Positions 1 through 9,686 of a stretch of DNA of 64,000 nt are shown piece by piece. The stretch spans positions 1-64,000 of the forward strand of contig NZ_OX366349.1 in NCBI RefSeq assembly GCF_947250775.1, given 5' to 3'. The stretch is from Wolbachia endosymbiont (group A) of Rhinocyllus conicus. GTDB lineage: Bacteria > Pseudomonadota > Alphaproteobacteria > Rickettsiales > Anaplasmataceae. The translations under genes and the position numbers were made by a program. A model generated the notes under the pieces. The model saw only the letters and a program-made list of their open reading frames with translations, did not search any database and had not been told where the DNA came from. Position 1 is the first letter of the stretch; each line of letters opens with the position of its first letter.

Positions 1-1016
1 TGGAAAGCAGCAAAACAACAATAGTAGAGGTTATCAAACAAAATGAGCCAGGTGAAAGAGTGCCTATTTGGCTAATGCGTCAGGCTGGCAGGTCTCTTCC
101 TGAGTACCGCAAAGCAGTGGAAAATATGAATAATTTTATGGAGATATGCTACAACACAGATTTAGTGACAGAATTGACGTTACAGCCAGTGACAAGATTT
201 GACGTGGATGCGGCGATAATTTTTTCAGACATTTTAATAATAGCTGATGTTTTGGGTTGTGACGTGAATTTCCTGCGCAATGTGGGCCCGAGAATAAAAC
301 CTATAAAGAATCCTAAAGAATTGAAAAGTCCACAAGACATTGAAGCTAAAATTTTACCAATTCTAAACGCTATAAAGAAAGTCAGAAGTCAGCTATCAAA
401 AAAAAAGTCTCTTATAGGATTTGCTGGTGGCCCATGGACAGTAGCTTCATATATCATAGAAGGTGGAAGCAGCAAAACTTTTTCCAAAGTATTAAATTTT
501 TACCCTTCGTATTTGAAGGAAATAATTGAACGAATAACGGAAGCAACGATTATTTATCTAATTAAACAGATAGAATTTGGAGCAGATGTTATTCAGCTAT
601 TTGACAGTAATGCTGGTGCATTATCGGAACCATTGTTTAAAGAATATGTTATCGAACCAACAAAGAGAATTACCTTGGCAATAAAGAATAGATTTTCTGA
701 TTTTCCAATAATAGGATTTCCAAGGTCTGCTGGAAATCTTTATAAGGATTACTGCGAACAAACAGGTGTATCTGCAGTAAATATAGATTATAATGTCCCA
801 ATAGAATGGGCGAAAGCGAATCTAAAAATCCCTCTACAAGGAAATCTTGATCCTAATCTTTTAGCCTATAATAAAACGGAAGCAATAAAAGAAGCAAAAC
901 GTATAATAGATTGCTTTAGAGATTCACCCTTCATATTTAATCTCGGACATGGAGTACTCCCTGATACTCCAGTTGAAAATATCACTGCGTTGGTGAATTT
1001 GGTAAAAAGCTACTAA
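1..1016 (+). CDS. hemE: Uroporphyrinogen decarboxylase (5' end at window edge)
   Basis: Decarboxylates the four acetate side chains of uroporphyrinogen III to give coproporphyrinogen III in cytoplasmic heme synthesis. The family signature [10 protein letters not shown] with PEYR is near the N-terminus, and [12 protein letters not shown] and the C-terminal FNLGHGVLP motif are present. The frame is open from base 3, and bases 1-2 are 'tg', so the start codon probably begins one base before the window. That would give about 338 residues, a normal length; a start at the internal GTG (60) would remove conserved sequence. hemB, another heme gene, lies at 37362, so the pathway genes are dispersed. 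Identification is secure; only the exact start is unseen. Confidence 0.95.
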   Translation, partial: ESSKTTIVEVIKQNEPGERVPIWLMRQAGRSLPEYRKAVENMNNFMEICYNTDLVTELTLQPVTRFDVDAAIIFSDILIIADVLGCDVNFLRNVGPRIKPIKNPKELKSPQDIEAKILPILNAIKKVRSQLSKKKSLIGFAGGPWTVASYIIEGGSSKTFSKVLNFYPSYLKEIIERITEATIIYLIKQIEFGADVIQLFDSNAGALSEPLFKEYVIEPTKRITLAIKNRFSDFPIIGFPRSAGNLYKDYCEQTGVSAVNIDYNVPIEWAKANLKIPLQGNLDPNLLAYNKTEAIKEAKRIIDCFRDSPFIFNLGHGVLPDTPVENITALVNLVKSY

Positions 1017-1085
1017 TACAATACACAAAATTCCTAGCTTTTTTGCTGTACAGGGTTTATCATTTGAATTTAGCTTCAGTAAGAT

Positions 1086-2330
1086 ATGTCAGACCTTGCA
1101 AAAAGAATGTCCCTAATAAAACCATCACCTACGATTGCTGTAACTGATAAGGCAAATAAGTTGAAAAATGAAGGAAAAAAGATCTGTGTTTTAGCTGCAG
1201 GAGAACCGGATTTTGATACTCCAGATCATATAAAAAAAGCAGCTATTCAAGCAATAAGTGAAGGTAAAACTAAGTATACTGCTGTTGATGGAACGCGTGA
1301 GCTGAAAGAAGCAATAATTAATAAGTTAAGAAGGGATAATAACCTCGAGTACACGTTTAACCAAATCTGTGTTGGTACTGGCGCTAAGCAGGTGTTATTC
1401 AATTTGTTTATGGCAACAATTAACTCTGGAGATGAAGTTATTATTCCAGCTCCTTATTGGGTTTCATATGTTGATATGGTAAATCTTTTTGGGGGCTTAC
1501 CAGTTGTAGTGGAATGCAAACAAAATTTTAAACTGACAGCGGAATTATTGAAAAGCAGGATAACTAAAAAAACTAAATGGTTAATTCTTAACTCACCGAA
1601 CAATCCTGCAGGAGTTGTGTACACATATGATGAATTGAAAGACATAGCACAAATATTGCTTGAATATCCACATGTGAATGTCGTTACAGATGATATTTAT
1701 GAGCATATAATATACGACGAAAAGTTTTTTACTATCACTCAGGTTGAGCCAAAGCTTTACAACAGAGTTTTTGTAGTCAATGGAGTGTCAAAAGCCTATG
1801 CAATGACAGGCTGGAGAATAGGGTATATTGCAGGTAGAAGTGATGTAGTAAAAGCTATCTCTACGCTGCAGTCTCAGAGCACTTCTAACCCAAATTCGAT
1901 AGCACAAGCAGCAGCAGCAGCAGCATTAAACGGTGACCATAGTTTTTTGAAAGAAAGAACAAGGATTTTTAAGAGTCGTAGAGATTTTATGGTGAAAAAG
2001 CTAAATTCTGCTCCGGGATTATCAGCATCCATTCCGCAAGGCGCATTTTATTTATTTGTCTCGTGTGAAGGATTGCTCAGTAAGAGTACAAAAAGTGGTA
2101 AAGTAATAAATAATGATCTTGATTTCACTGAATACCTGCTAGAGGATCATTTAGTTGCTGTGGTTCCAGGAATTGCGTTTGGTCTAGAAAATTTTATCAG
2201 AATTTCTTATGCAACCTCTCAGGAACAATTAGAAATTGGATGTGATAGTATTACTAAAGCGTGCCAGGAGTTAAAACGAAATAGACTATCCATAAATTAC
2301 CCATTTCACCGCGTCAAAAATATTCACTAA
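1086..2330 (+). CDS. aspC: Aspartate aminotransferase, class I PLP enzyme
   Basis: Transfers the amino group between aspartate and 2-oxoglutarate, linking amino acids to the TCA cycle. It is a fold-type I PLP aminotransferase of 414 residues. The N-terminal AAGEPDFDTP motif, the NSPNNPAG motif and the PLP lysine in NGVSKAYAMTGWRIGY (about Lys236) are visible, as is the C-terminal FIRISYA arginine that binds the substrate carboxylate. The start ATG follows a 70-base gap after hemE. The C-terminus runs about 10 residues past the usual end. It is convergent with the next gene, with only two bases between the stops. Narrow specificity (aspartate versus other amino or keto acids) cannot be fixed by eye. 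Confidence 0.9.
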   Translation: MSDLAKRMSLIKPSPTIAVTDKANKLKNEGKKICVLAAGEPDFDTPDHIKKAAIQAISEGKTKYTAVDGTRELKEAIINKLRRDNNLEYTFNQICVGTGAKQVLFNLFMATINSGDEVIIPAPYWVSYVDMVNLFGGLPVVVECKQNFKLTAELLKSRITKKTKWLILNSPNNPAGVVYTYDELKDIAQILLEYPHVNVVTDDIYEHIIYDEKFFTITQVEPKLYNRVFVVNGVSKAYAMTGWRIGYIAGRSDVVKAISTLQSQSTSNPNSIAQAAAAAALNGDHSFLKERTRIFKSRRDFMVKKLNSAPGLSASIPQGAFYLFVSCEGLLSKSTKSGKVINNDLDFTEYLLEDHLVAVVPGIAFGLENFIRISYATSQEQLEIGCDSITKACQELKRNRLSINYPFHRVKNIH

Positions 2331-2332
2331 GG

Positions 2333-2824
2333 TTATCTTGAATGTTCTAACTTGTATTTTTCTATGGAAGGCGTTTTTATTGAGTGAGCAAGTGTCTTTC
2401 TAATATTGAATTCCTCATTTTTTTCATTTCGTTGCAGTAAGTTAATGTTATTTATTTTATTTACTAAATCTTTCCCTTTCTCCAGAGTCTTTAAATCACT
2501 TTCGTTAATGTGATGTTCATTGTAAAATTCTGCAACAATTTCTTTTCTTTTCGGGTGAGTATTTAAAAATTCCGACACCTGATGTTTAGCAACAGCTTGA
2601 ATAAATTTCTTATTAAATCTTGAATCGTTATATAGATTTTCCAAACTTTTGTCATAATGTTTTGCTTCGTTTATAGTGAGTTTTATTATCTCTTCTATGC
2701 CACTTAGAAGTTGCCTATACAATTTGTCATATCTATTGCCTGACACATGTGTAGCGAATGTTTGTTCAATGTATTTTGTTATGTAATTTTGCAATGTATT
2801 ATCTATTGTGCTTATGTTCATCAA
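2333..2824 (-). CDS. Hypothetical protein, charged and probably alpha-helical
   Basis: A 163-residue protein that I do not recognise. It is rich in Lys, Glu, Asn and Ile, has no signal peptide or membrane segment, and looks helical and soluble. Two adjacent Met codons begin the frame. It sits tail to tail with aspC with two bases between stop codons. Base composition is like its neighbours. It is probably a Wolbachia lineage protein, which is inference from its lack of any familiar motif. Confidence 0.6.
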   Translation of the reverse strand: MMNISTIDNTLQNYITKYIEQTFATHVSGNRYDKLYRQLLSGIEEIIKLTINEAKHYDKSLENLYNDSRFNKKFIQAVAKHQVSEFLNTHPKRKEIVAEFYNEHHINESDLKTLEKGKDLVNKINNINLLQRNEKNEEFNIRKTLAHSIKTPSIEKYKLEHSR

Positions 2825-2963
2825 CCTACCTCAATGTTATATTAACTATTTTACATGTAGAAAGGTTAATATTGAGTTAATAGGGTACTTCTAAAGTCAA
2901 ATTTTACTGAAAATTATAGTATTTAATATATAATTGTTAGCATGAAATAAAAACATAAATAAA

Positions 2964-3125
2964 ATGGATCTTGTAACAAAAGTGAAGCTCAAGATAAAGA
3001 TGAATAAGGGCAAAATCATAAATATACTTGTCATTTGTGGTGTAATTTTTTTCATATACCTTATTCATGAGCCAGTTGTAGATATGGTAGAAAAAATTAT
3101 AAGTAAAATAAAAGGTCTCTTTTAA
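2964..3125 (+). CDS. Small single-span membrane protein (53 aa)
   Basis: A short frame starting at an ATG and ending in TAA. It has a lysine-rich N-terminus of about 16 residues (MDLVTKVKLKIKMNKGK), one hydrophobic span at about residues 18-35 (IINILVICGVIFFIYLI) and a short amphipathic tail rich in Val, Lys and Ile. This positive-inside pattern is typical of a one-pass inner-membrane protein. The opposite-strand frame over the same bases looks like a shadow. Function is unknown. The start could also be the internal Met at residue 13. Confidence 0.45.
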   Translation: MDLVTKVKLKIKMNKGKIINILVICGVIFFIYLIHEPVVDMVEKIISKIKGLF

Positions 3126-3309
3126 AAATAGAAAAAGTGAACTTTTTCCATCATCCAAACTTGAACCTGGAAAATTTAGTTAATGCATAAACTACTTATG
3201 TTGGCTATGGGTTCAACTGTATAAAATTCCGGTAAATTAAAATAAGTATTCATAAAAATATTGTTTTCTATAAACAGAGTATCTATAATACTAGCTTTGG
3301 GGTAAAGTA

Positions 3310-4515
3310 ATGAAGAGGAATTTTTTAATCTGGTTGTTGGCGTCACTGTTTTATGCGTACCAATATATATTACGCGTAATTCCAAACATAATTGCGCCTG
3401 GATTGATAACAAAATTTAACATAAGTATTACAGATGTTGGCCAGTTTGGTGGGTTATACTATGTAGGCTATACGCTAGCTCATATACCTGTTGGTCTTTT
3501 CCTTGATAGATTTGGGCCAAAATTTGTTTTGCCTGCTTGTATTGTTTTAACATTTACCGGAACATTACCGCTTATATGTTTTGATGAGTGGTATTATTCA
3601 ATACTTGGCAGAATAGTCGTTGGAATTGGGTCATCCGCTTCAGCAATTGGGCTTTTTAAAGTTGCAAGCATGTATTTTGCGCAAGAAAAATCAGCAAGAA
3701 TGGCTAGTTTATCCATAATTATAGGAACTTTGGGGGGGATATGTGGCGGATTACCGTTAGACTTCTTACTCAATAAATTTGGCTGGAATTATGTTATCTA
3801 TACCTTCTCAGCATTCGGGTGGTTACTTGCTCTGTTACTGTTCTTAGTAACGCCTGAAAGCAATGCTCAACAGGAAAAAGTTAGCATTAGAGACTTGAAA
3901 AACATACTTTTCAACAAGCATATTATTCTAATTAGCTTTTTTGGTGGACTCATGGTCGGTCCAATGCAAGGTTTTGCTGATGGTTGGGCGAAAGCATTCT
4001 TTTTTGAAGTATATGAAATGAATGAAGGCTTGGCATCTTCTCTCTCTTCCGTAATATTGATAGGAATGTTAACAGGATCATTCTCTTTGGCTTATTTATT
4101 GGAAAAGTATAAAAATAAGCATTATGAAGTAATAATTTCATGCTCATTTGCAATGATCGCCGGTTTTCTATTACTTTTTACTCAGATTGGTGGCTTGTAT
4201 GTTGTATTACCTACGCTTTTTATTATCGGCTTTGCATCTGGATATCAAGTAGTTACAATTTATAAAGCACTAAGTTATGTAAATAATAACTTAGTAGGCT
4301 TAGCTACAGCTGTGTCAAACATGATAGTCATGGGTTTTGGCTATTTTTTTCACACTGGAATCACAAAAATAATAAATTTGTGTTGGGATAGAACAGTAAT
4401 ACAAGGAAATCCTGTGTATAGTGCTGAATTGCTGATAAAAGCAACATCTATTATTCCTGTATGTTTGCTAATAGCTGTTTTTGGGCTCTTATGGTTAAAA
4501 AAGCAGGATAAGTAG
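3310..4515 (+). CDS. Major facilitator superfamily transporter
   Basis: A 401-residue polytopic inner-membrane protein with about 12 hydrophobic spans. The loop between spans 2 and 3 contains the MFS motif A-like sequence GLFLDRFGPKF (Gly-x-x-x-Asp-Arg-x-Gly). The N-terminal half has a conserved VVGIGSSASAIGLFKV stretch. Substrate cannot be predicted; candidates in intracellular Rickettsiales include amino acids, organic acids and osmolytes. The ATG at 3310 places the first membrane span directly at the N-terminus, as expected. glyA follows 46 bases downstream on the same strand. Confidence 0.85.
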   Translation: MKRNFLIWLLASLFYAYQYILRVIPNIIAPGLITKFNISITDVGQFGGLYYVGYTLAHIPVGLFLDRFGPKFVLPACIVLTFTGTLPLICFDEWYYSILGRIVVGIGSSASAIGLFKVASMYFAQEKSARMASLSIIIGTLGGICGGLPLDFLLNKFGWNYVIYTFSAFGWLLALLLFLVTPESNAQQEKVSIRDLKNILFNKHIILISFFGGLMVGPMQGFADGWAKAFFFEVYEMNEGLASSLSSVILIGMLTGSFSLAYLLEKYKNKHYEVIISCSFAMIAGFLLLFTQIGGLYVVLPTLFIIGFASGYQVVTIYKALSYVNNNLVGLATAVSNMIVMGFGYFFHTGITKIINLCWDRTVIQGNPVYSAELLIKATSIIPVCLLIAVFGLLWLKKQDK

Positions 4516-4561
4516 TCTTAAAATTGCTTGTGCATCTTAAAATTAAAGCGAGGTTTGATCT

Positions 4562-5839
4562 ATGATGAGTGTTTTAAAAAAAATCTGTGGCTCTAAAAAT
4601 AGTTTAAAGTCTTTTGATAACGAGGTTTATCAGTTTATAGAAAAAGAGTTACAACGTCAAAAGTCACAATTGCAATTAATTGCATCAGAGAATTTTGCAA
4701 GTAAAGCAGTAATGGAAGCACAAGGCTCTTTTCTGACTAATAAATATGCAGAAGGCTATCCAGGCAAAAGGTATTACTGTGGTTGTGAGCATGTGGACAA
4801 AGTTGAAAGTCTAGCTATAGAAAGACTTTGTAAGCTGTTCGGTGTTAAATTTGCAAACGTTCAACCTCACTCTGGTTCTCAGGCAAATCAGGCGGTATTT
4901 GCTTCACTGCTTACTCCAGGCGATACAATATTTGGATTATCACTGAGTTGCGGTGGACATCTAACTCATGGTGCGGCACCAAGCCTTTCTGGTAAATGGT
5001 TTAAGTCAATTCAGTATACAGTTAACAAAGACACTTATCTGCTCAATATGGATGAGATAGAAAAGCTGGCGCTGGAGCATAAACCAAAATTGATCATAGC
5101 TGGTGCTTCTGCTTATCCGAGAAAAATGGACTTCAAACGCTTTCGCGAAATTGCAGATAAAGTTGGTGCTTATTTGCTTGCAGACATTGCTCACTATGCA
5201 GGGCTTATTGCAGCGGGCGAATATCCATCTCCTGCTGAATATGCACATGTTATGACTTCCACGACTCACAAAACTTTGCGTGGTCCTCGTGGTGGAATAG
5301 TGATGACCAATGATGAAATATTACACAAAAAAATTCAATCTGCAGTTTTTCCAGGATTGCAGGGCGGGCCACTTATGCATGTAATAGCTGCAAAAGCTGT
5401 TGCATTTAAAGAAGCATTAGCGCCAGAGTTTAAAACTTATAGCAAGAAAATCGTGGAAAATGCGAAAGTACTAGCTCAAGAATTGCAAAAGCATGGACTC
5501 GACATTATAACCGGTGGCACTGACTCTCATATAGTGCTAGTTGACTTAAGATCGCAGAAATTAACTGGAAAAGACGTTGTAGATAGCCTTGAGAGGGCTG
5601 GCATTACCTGCAATAAAAACTCTGTACCATTTGATACAGAAAAGCCAACCATCACTTCAGGGCTCCGTTTTGGCACCGCTGCTGAGACAACACGCGGACT
5701 TGAGGCAGAAAATTTTAAAGAGATAGCCAGCCTAGTAAATGAAGTGGTTCAGGGATTAATCAGCGGAAATAGCTCAAGTGTCGAAAAAGCAGTAAAAACT
5801 AAAGTTGAAAAGATTTGTAGTAATTTTCCTATTTATTAA
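4562..5839 (+). CDS. glyA: Serine hydroxymethyltransferase
   Basis: Converts serine and tetrahydrofolate to glycine and 5,10-methylene-THF, the main source of one-carbon units. It is a 425-residue PLP enzyme with the [15 protein letters not shown] motif, [19 protein letters not shown] sequence (here with YYCGC), and the PLP lysine in [13 protein letters not shown] at about Lys237. The N-terminus is about ten residues longer than usual; two adjacent ATGs begin it. A dispersed repeat starts within 15 bases of its stop. Identification is certain. Confidence 0.97.
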   Translation: MMSVLKKICGSKNSLKSFDNEVYQFIEKELQRQKSQLQLIASENFASKAVMEAQGSFLTNKYAEGYPGKRYYCGCEHVDKVESLAIERLCKLFGVKFANVQPHSGSQANQAVFASLLTPGDTIFGLSLSCGGHLTHGAAPSLSGKWFKSIQYTVNKDTYLLNMDEIEKLALEHKPKLIIAGASAYPRKMDFKRFREIADKVGAYLLADIAHYAGLIAAGEYPSPAEYAHVMTSTTHKTLRGPRGGIVMTNDEILHKKIQSAVFPGLQGGPLMHVIAAKAVAFKEALAPEFKTYSKKIVENAKVLAQELQKHGLDIITGGTDSHIVLVDLRSQKLTGKDVVDSLERAGITCNKNSVPFDTEKPTITSGLRFGTAAETTRGLEAENFKEIASLVNEVVQGLISGNSSSVEKAVKTKVEKICSNFPIY

Positions 5840-5850
5840 TTTATGTGGTG

Positions 5851-6290
5851 TCATCCAAGTAGCTGGTAGAAACGAAAAAACTTACTTGACAAACTCCGCC
5901 AGCCCCCTTATCATGACAGTGAAGGTATTCAGTTATCTTCATCTGTGCAGATTAAACAGCAAGAAAACAACGTAGTTGGCGTCTTATTTTTAATTTTTTG
6001 CACTACGTGCACCTTATGTCTTCACAACATTTCTGGGTTTTTACCTATATAAGCTGAAACGCGCTTATAAGTCGTTTAAGACAGTATAGTGCGCCAATTT
6101 GCAGGATTAGAGAGTGACAACTAGCTAACACGGGGTTTCTTTTGCCTTTTTTTCTGCTTAGTAAATTTCTTAAACATTTAAACTAAGGTGAGTTGCATTT
6201 AAAAGCAGCTAAATTGCGGTGTTTAAGACTTAGAAAACGCCAAATACTGAAAATAGACAATGACCAGGGCTTCTTTTGCCTTTTTTTTCG
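5851..6290 (+). repeat. Dispersed 440-bp repeat with built-in promoter, copy A
   Basis: This stretch is closely similar, base for base over almost its whole length, to 38408-38846 in the same orientation. No open frame of note exists in it. Near its left end is a sigma70-like promoter. Further right are two related internal blocks, each with TTCTTTTGCCTTTTTTT followed by TAAATTTCTTAA, and two related GTTTAAGAC...ACGCC blocks. Conservation of the promoter and of GC-containing short blocks in AT-rich surroundings suggests a transcribed non-coding RNA or a regulatory repeat. Function is unknown. Confidence 0.8.
5886..5914 (+). promoter_or_regulatory. Sigma70-type promoter inside repeat copy A
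   Basis: TTGACA (5886-5891), a 17-base spacer and TATCAT (5909-5914). The -35 is a perfect consensus and the spacing is optimal. The whole element including the GC-rich spacer is identical in copy B at 38438-38466. No coding frame starts downstream, so the product would be a short RNA. Confidence 0.65.
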
Positions 6291-6337
6291 TTTGGTAAAT
6301 TTCTTAACGTTTGTAGCTAAAAGAGCCCAAGAGAGGT

Positions 6338-6407
6338 GTCATCCCGCTGCTTGTTAGCGGGATCTATGTTAAGAGATACCGCGAATGAATCGCGGTATGA
6401 CGTAGGA
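6338..6407. repeat. Palindromic Wolbachia-type repeat
   Basis: Two adjacent hairpins: CCCGCT with AGCGGG around a GCTTGTT loop, and ATACCGCGA with TCGCGGTAT around a 5-base loop. Near-identical units occur at 46033-46146. This is a short dispersed palindromic element of the kind scattered through Wolbachia chromosomes. A further hairpin (CCCAGTG/CACTGGG) begins at 6441 and is the target of the MITE insertion next to it. Confidence 0.75.
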
Positions 6408-6461
6408 CTGCTGTCATTCCAGTACTCCTTTTTTTGTCATCCCAGTGCGTGACACTGGGAT

Positions 6462-6787
6462 GGCTTTGTTGCATCGCTACTTATGAAAGGCTAACTATAG
6501 CTAGGATTATAAGCAACCTATTGAAAATCTTGTTTTTTTGCAATCAATCTGATCAAATTTAAGAATAGTAATTTATTATTTATATTAATAAACTTAATTC
6601 TATTGAAAATAGCTAAAGCATTGAAATTCTTGAATTTTAGCCGGATTAGTGAGTGGTAGTGAAATTTCTTTTACTCAAATTTAGGTATTCACTGACCGTT
6701 CTTGTTATAAATACCAGAATAATAAGCTACTGATATTCTCCATCTTTTTTATCTTTAATCCATCATAGCTAGCGATGCAACAAAGCC
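6462..6787 (+). mobile_element. 326-bp MITE, copy 1, with perfect 9-bp TSD
   Basis: The element begins GGCTTTGTTGCATCGCTA and ends with the reverse complement of this sequence (18-bp terminal inverted repeats). It is flanked by a perfect 9-bp direct repeat CACTGGGAT at 6453-6461 and 6788-6796. It contains no coding frame. An inverted, same-length, apparently identical copy is at 47120-47445. The ends resemble those of the IS5/IS903-type element immediately to the right (GGCTTTGTTGCAT), so that family's transposase probably moved it. Confidence 0.9.
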
Positions 6788-6842
6788 CACTGGGATCTAG
6801 CCTTTATTATTTGGTTGAAATTAAGTCTTCTGGATCCCAATG

Positions 6843-7928
6843 GGCTTTGTTGCATAGCAACCGAAAAAATCTGGTGGCTACTGACAAAATTCATTATAAA
6901 TAACCATTTAACTGTTGAAGAAAAAATATGCCACAGAAAATGAAAGTCAGTAACCAAAACGAATATAACAAATTCCTTGAAAAAAGGGGAAATATTTTTC
7001 GTTACATCGATGAAGCTATCGAAAATTGGTATGAAAATAGTCCAAAAATGCAGGGCGGCAACTATATTTACAGTGATAAAGTCGTAATTTGGTGCATATA
7101 ACTGTCAATCTTTTTAGAATTGGGTTAAGACAAACGGTGGGGTTTATAAAAGGATATCTGCAACAAATAGGAAAAAATTTGGCAGTTATCAGCTATTCAC
7201 AAGCATCAAGAAGGTTTAAAAAACTTAATATTAAGATAAATGATTGCAGGGTTGATAAAAGCAACATGGAAAATATTGAAATTATCATAGATAGCACAAG
7301 TATCAGCATTTACAGTAACACTCCTGGCCACAGTAAGGAAAACAGTGCAGATAGAAAGTACCGAAGCTACGAGCAAGTAAGAAAGTTACATGTTATGTTA
7401 AGTGTGAATAGTAAAAAAGCTATAGCTGCAAGATACAGTAATGGCGTCTACTCTGACCACTATGGAGCTTGCGATTTGCTTGAAGAAGTTAATTTTCAGC
7501 ACAAAATAAAAGCATTATATGCAGATAGGGCATACGATAGGCACAAACTTTATAAATTGTGTAAGAAATACGATATAAAGACAAAAGTTCTACCAAAAAA
7601 GGATGCAGCAGAACATTCAAAAATAGATTATATGTCTGACAGGAATGCTGCTATTAGGTTAATAAAATTATACGGTGAAGATGGCATGAAAGAATGGAAA
7701 AAAGAAGTAAATTATGGGAAAAGATCTTATATTGAAGGGTTTTTCTCAAGATTAAAGCAAATATTCGGATTTAGTTTTAGGAATAAATCTGAGATAAATC
7801 GAGAAAAAGAACTGCTAATCAAATGCTATTTGCTTAATAAATTCACTGATATTGGTATGGCTAAATTTGAAATCATTACATAAATTTGTCGTAAACCATC
7901 ACTGCTTAAGGTGCTATGCAACAAAGCC
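6843..7928 (+). mobile_element. IS5-family (IS903-like) insertion sequence, copy 1, left junction of the integrated plasmid
   Basis: Bounded by GGCTTTGTTGCATAGCA at the left and TGCTATGCAACAAAGCC at the right. It is 1086 bp, one base shorter than copy 2 at 22363-23449, in the same orientation. Its right flank is GTCCGGGGC, the same nine bases that precede copy 2. Its left flank (ATCCCAATG) matches the right flank of copy 2 (ATTCCAGTG) at 7 of 9 positions. The transposase gene is frameshifted. Confidence 0.9.
6928..7883 (+). pseudogene. IS5/IS903-type transposase, frameshifted
   Basis: Reading starts at ATG 6928 in the same frame as the intact copy 2 gene, but a T is missing from the run at 7088-7090 (three Ts here, four at 22618-22621). 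The frame is lost after about 53 codons and resumes as a separate frame from about 7089. The remainder still contains the DDE residues (IIIDSTSI, ALYADRAYD, YIEGFFSRLKQ). Compared with copy 2 it is almost identical except for a strongly diverged block at about 7670-7840, so the copies are mosaics. Confidence 0.9.
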
Positions 7929-8378
7929 GTCCGGGGCTTGCGAAGTTTTTAGACTGTAAAACTTATCATTTACTATCTCTACAAAGTATTTTTCCGCCTC
8001 TTTTTGGGCTGCATTGGAAAAGATTTTCTTTGCCTTATGCGGATTGAACTTTCCTGAAAGATAGGTACTATGTTCTTCTGGAACAGAAGTTCCATTTTTA
8101 AACCATCTTACTTCCTTATTTTTTAAAACTTGTAATAGTTCACTGGCAGTAAGACGCGTTTCATCGTCGAAAGTTCTAACTGGAAGCTTGAGCTCAACTG
8201 ACTTTTCTCGCGCTTTTATTCTTCTTCTAGAGTTGATTTGCGCTCGAAGATGTTTGCTGTTGACATTAACTAAATGCGAGCTGCCACGTATGTTGAAGTT
8301 ATGGGATATACGATAATAAGAAGTCAGGATTTTTTTTTCTTGACTTTCTCTTTTATTAAAGTAAAAATCTTTTTGCAT
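7929..8378 (-). pseudogene. 5' half of a plasmid gene interrupted by IS (candidate replication protein)
   Basis: Encodes residues 1-150 of a basic protein I do not recognise, ending in SLKTSQAPD before running into the IS. The 3' half is at 21763-22362 and begins APDVLSIRED. The shared APD codons are the 9-bp target duplication. Joined, they make an uninterrupted frame of about 346 residues. The start used here is the ATG at 8376-8378; the frame is open upstream to 8465. The protein is rich in Lys, Arg and Glu and has no signal peptide, consistent with DNA binding. The rep role is inferred only from its place near DnaA boxes on a plasmid-like element. Confidence 0.7.
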
Positions 8379-8559
8379 GGTGGTGCTGGTAATCTTTTTT
8401 TGTTGGTAAGAAATGATTACTATATAATTTAAGTTGTGTAAAGGACGAAGTTGTTCTTTACACAACTTCTTCTAAAATTTAATGATTTTCTTTCATCGCG
8501 AGGATTCTCCTTTCAATAGGTTTACTGTAAGTTTTATGCTATGTAAAGCATAATTTTTT

Positions 8560-9203
8560 GTATCCGTTCAGGCAATGGCGTCAACTTAAGAGCCTCCATT
8601 AGCAAACTCTCCTAAAAACGTGATGACGTTTAGGCTTATCCACTTTATTGTGGCTATACAGTCGTCCTGGTCGGATTTTAACTTTAGCGCGTATACTTAA
8701 AAAGGGCTTGAAAGTTTTTTGGCGCAACAAGCACTTGATAAAGTTTCTGTCTCATCACACCAAATAAAACTGAAAAATTTAAACGATACTCAGTAATTTG
8801 ATCTGGGTTCCAAGGCCCTTGTGCATCACACATATGAAGCGATAATATATTACACATAACTAAGTTCGCCCAAAATTCTTGTAATACAGCCTCTCCAGAA
8901 AAATTCTCTAATTCTGCACCTATTTTGAGCCGTTTATAGCACTCCTCTATGTGCCACCTTAATACATAAGCTTTGCTGGTATCTTCCAAAGTAAATTTTT
9001 CTCGGTCAAAAAGTGAGGTAATCAGCTTTGCATGTTTCACCTAAAAAGGACACATTTTAGACTTCTTTGTTGAAATAAAACAGAAACAAAAGTGCTGTTT
9101 ATTGCACTCTTTGGATAATTTAATGATAAAAAATTTAGAGAGAAATTTTATACACAATCACTGATATTTTTCCTTAAGTTGACGCCATTGCCTGAACGGA
9201 TAC
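8560..9203 (-). mobile_element. IS4-family remnant with 31-bp perfect inverted repeats
   Basis: Perfect 31-bp inverted repeats at 8560-8590 and 9173-9203 bound a 644-bp segment. Inside is the C-terminal part of an IS4-type transposase. Full IS4-family elements are well over 1 kb, so this is an internally deleted copy that could only move with help from another element. No clear target duplication was found. Confidence 0.75.
8684..9040 (-). pseudogene. IS4-family transposase, C-terminal fragment
   Basis: A 118-residue fragment containing the IS4 signature YVLRWHIEECYKRLKIG, with the catalytic Glu of the YREK-like region (WHIEECYKRLK) and the downstream helical segment. The N-terminal two thirds with the first two acidic residues are missing. 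It lies within the inverted repeats of the surrounding IS remnant. It cannot be active. Confidence 0.75.
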
Positions 9204-9686
9204 GGAAGTTTCTTAGAAGACTTAGGTTCTTACTATTTGCCGGGAGATTGAAAAACATCTTAATTGGACGCTCTCATTCCAATTATTCATTCCTCCGTAC
9301 CTTTTGGTTTATGCGTATCAACTTTATTTCGCATATCAAAACTAACGACAATTCAGACATAAGTTCCTTTCGTAACCATATCTAACTTTCTTAGGGGGAT
9401 TTATTACAAAGTTTAATATTATCCCTTTTTAATCCATGCTTGCACCCTAGAAAATCGCCACTTTTCTAAAGTGTGGATTATGATTTCAACCCGATGTTAG
9501 GGCGGATGTAATTTAACCATCACGATTTCATGACTATCGGATCGCACGAGAACAATTTTTCTTGGAATCGGCCGGTCTACCTTTCACTTAGATCTGTTGG
9601 ATACTTTTTTCTCATCTTTACCCCATACTAAAATTTCAGATATTATAGCCTTTTATTAGTTTCCGGACAAGCTCTTACACTACATA
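9204..9686. other. Gene-poor stretch with an IS5-family 5' scrap
   Basis: No intact gene is seen. On the minus strand at about 9590-9625 a few codons read MRKKYPTDLSE, the typical start of an IS5-family OrfA, preceded by a possible IS end near 9658-9674; the frame then breaks. The central part (9420-9590) is less AT-rich than its surroundings and matches nothing I recognise. It looks like a graveyard of inserted fragments. Confidence 0.4.

Noticed and set aside
2937..3158. 73-codon minus-strand frame
   Set aside because: The plus-strand 53-codon membrane protein over the same bases has a better N-terminus and topology; this frame is its shadow.
5851..6290. Known structural RNA such as 6S RNA or tmRNA
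   Set aside because: The element occurs twice in this window and lacks recognisable tmRNA tag or 6S bubble features; no named RNA family can be supported.
6769..6957. Minus-strand frame across MITE end and IS end
   Set aside because: It is read through terminal repeats and the antisense of the transposase leader; no coding character.
9204..9590. Possible group II intron or structured RNA fragment
   Set aside because: The segment is less AT-rich and unusual, but no domain V-like hairpin or reverse transcriptase sequence could be recognised.
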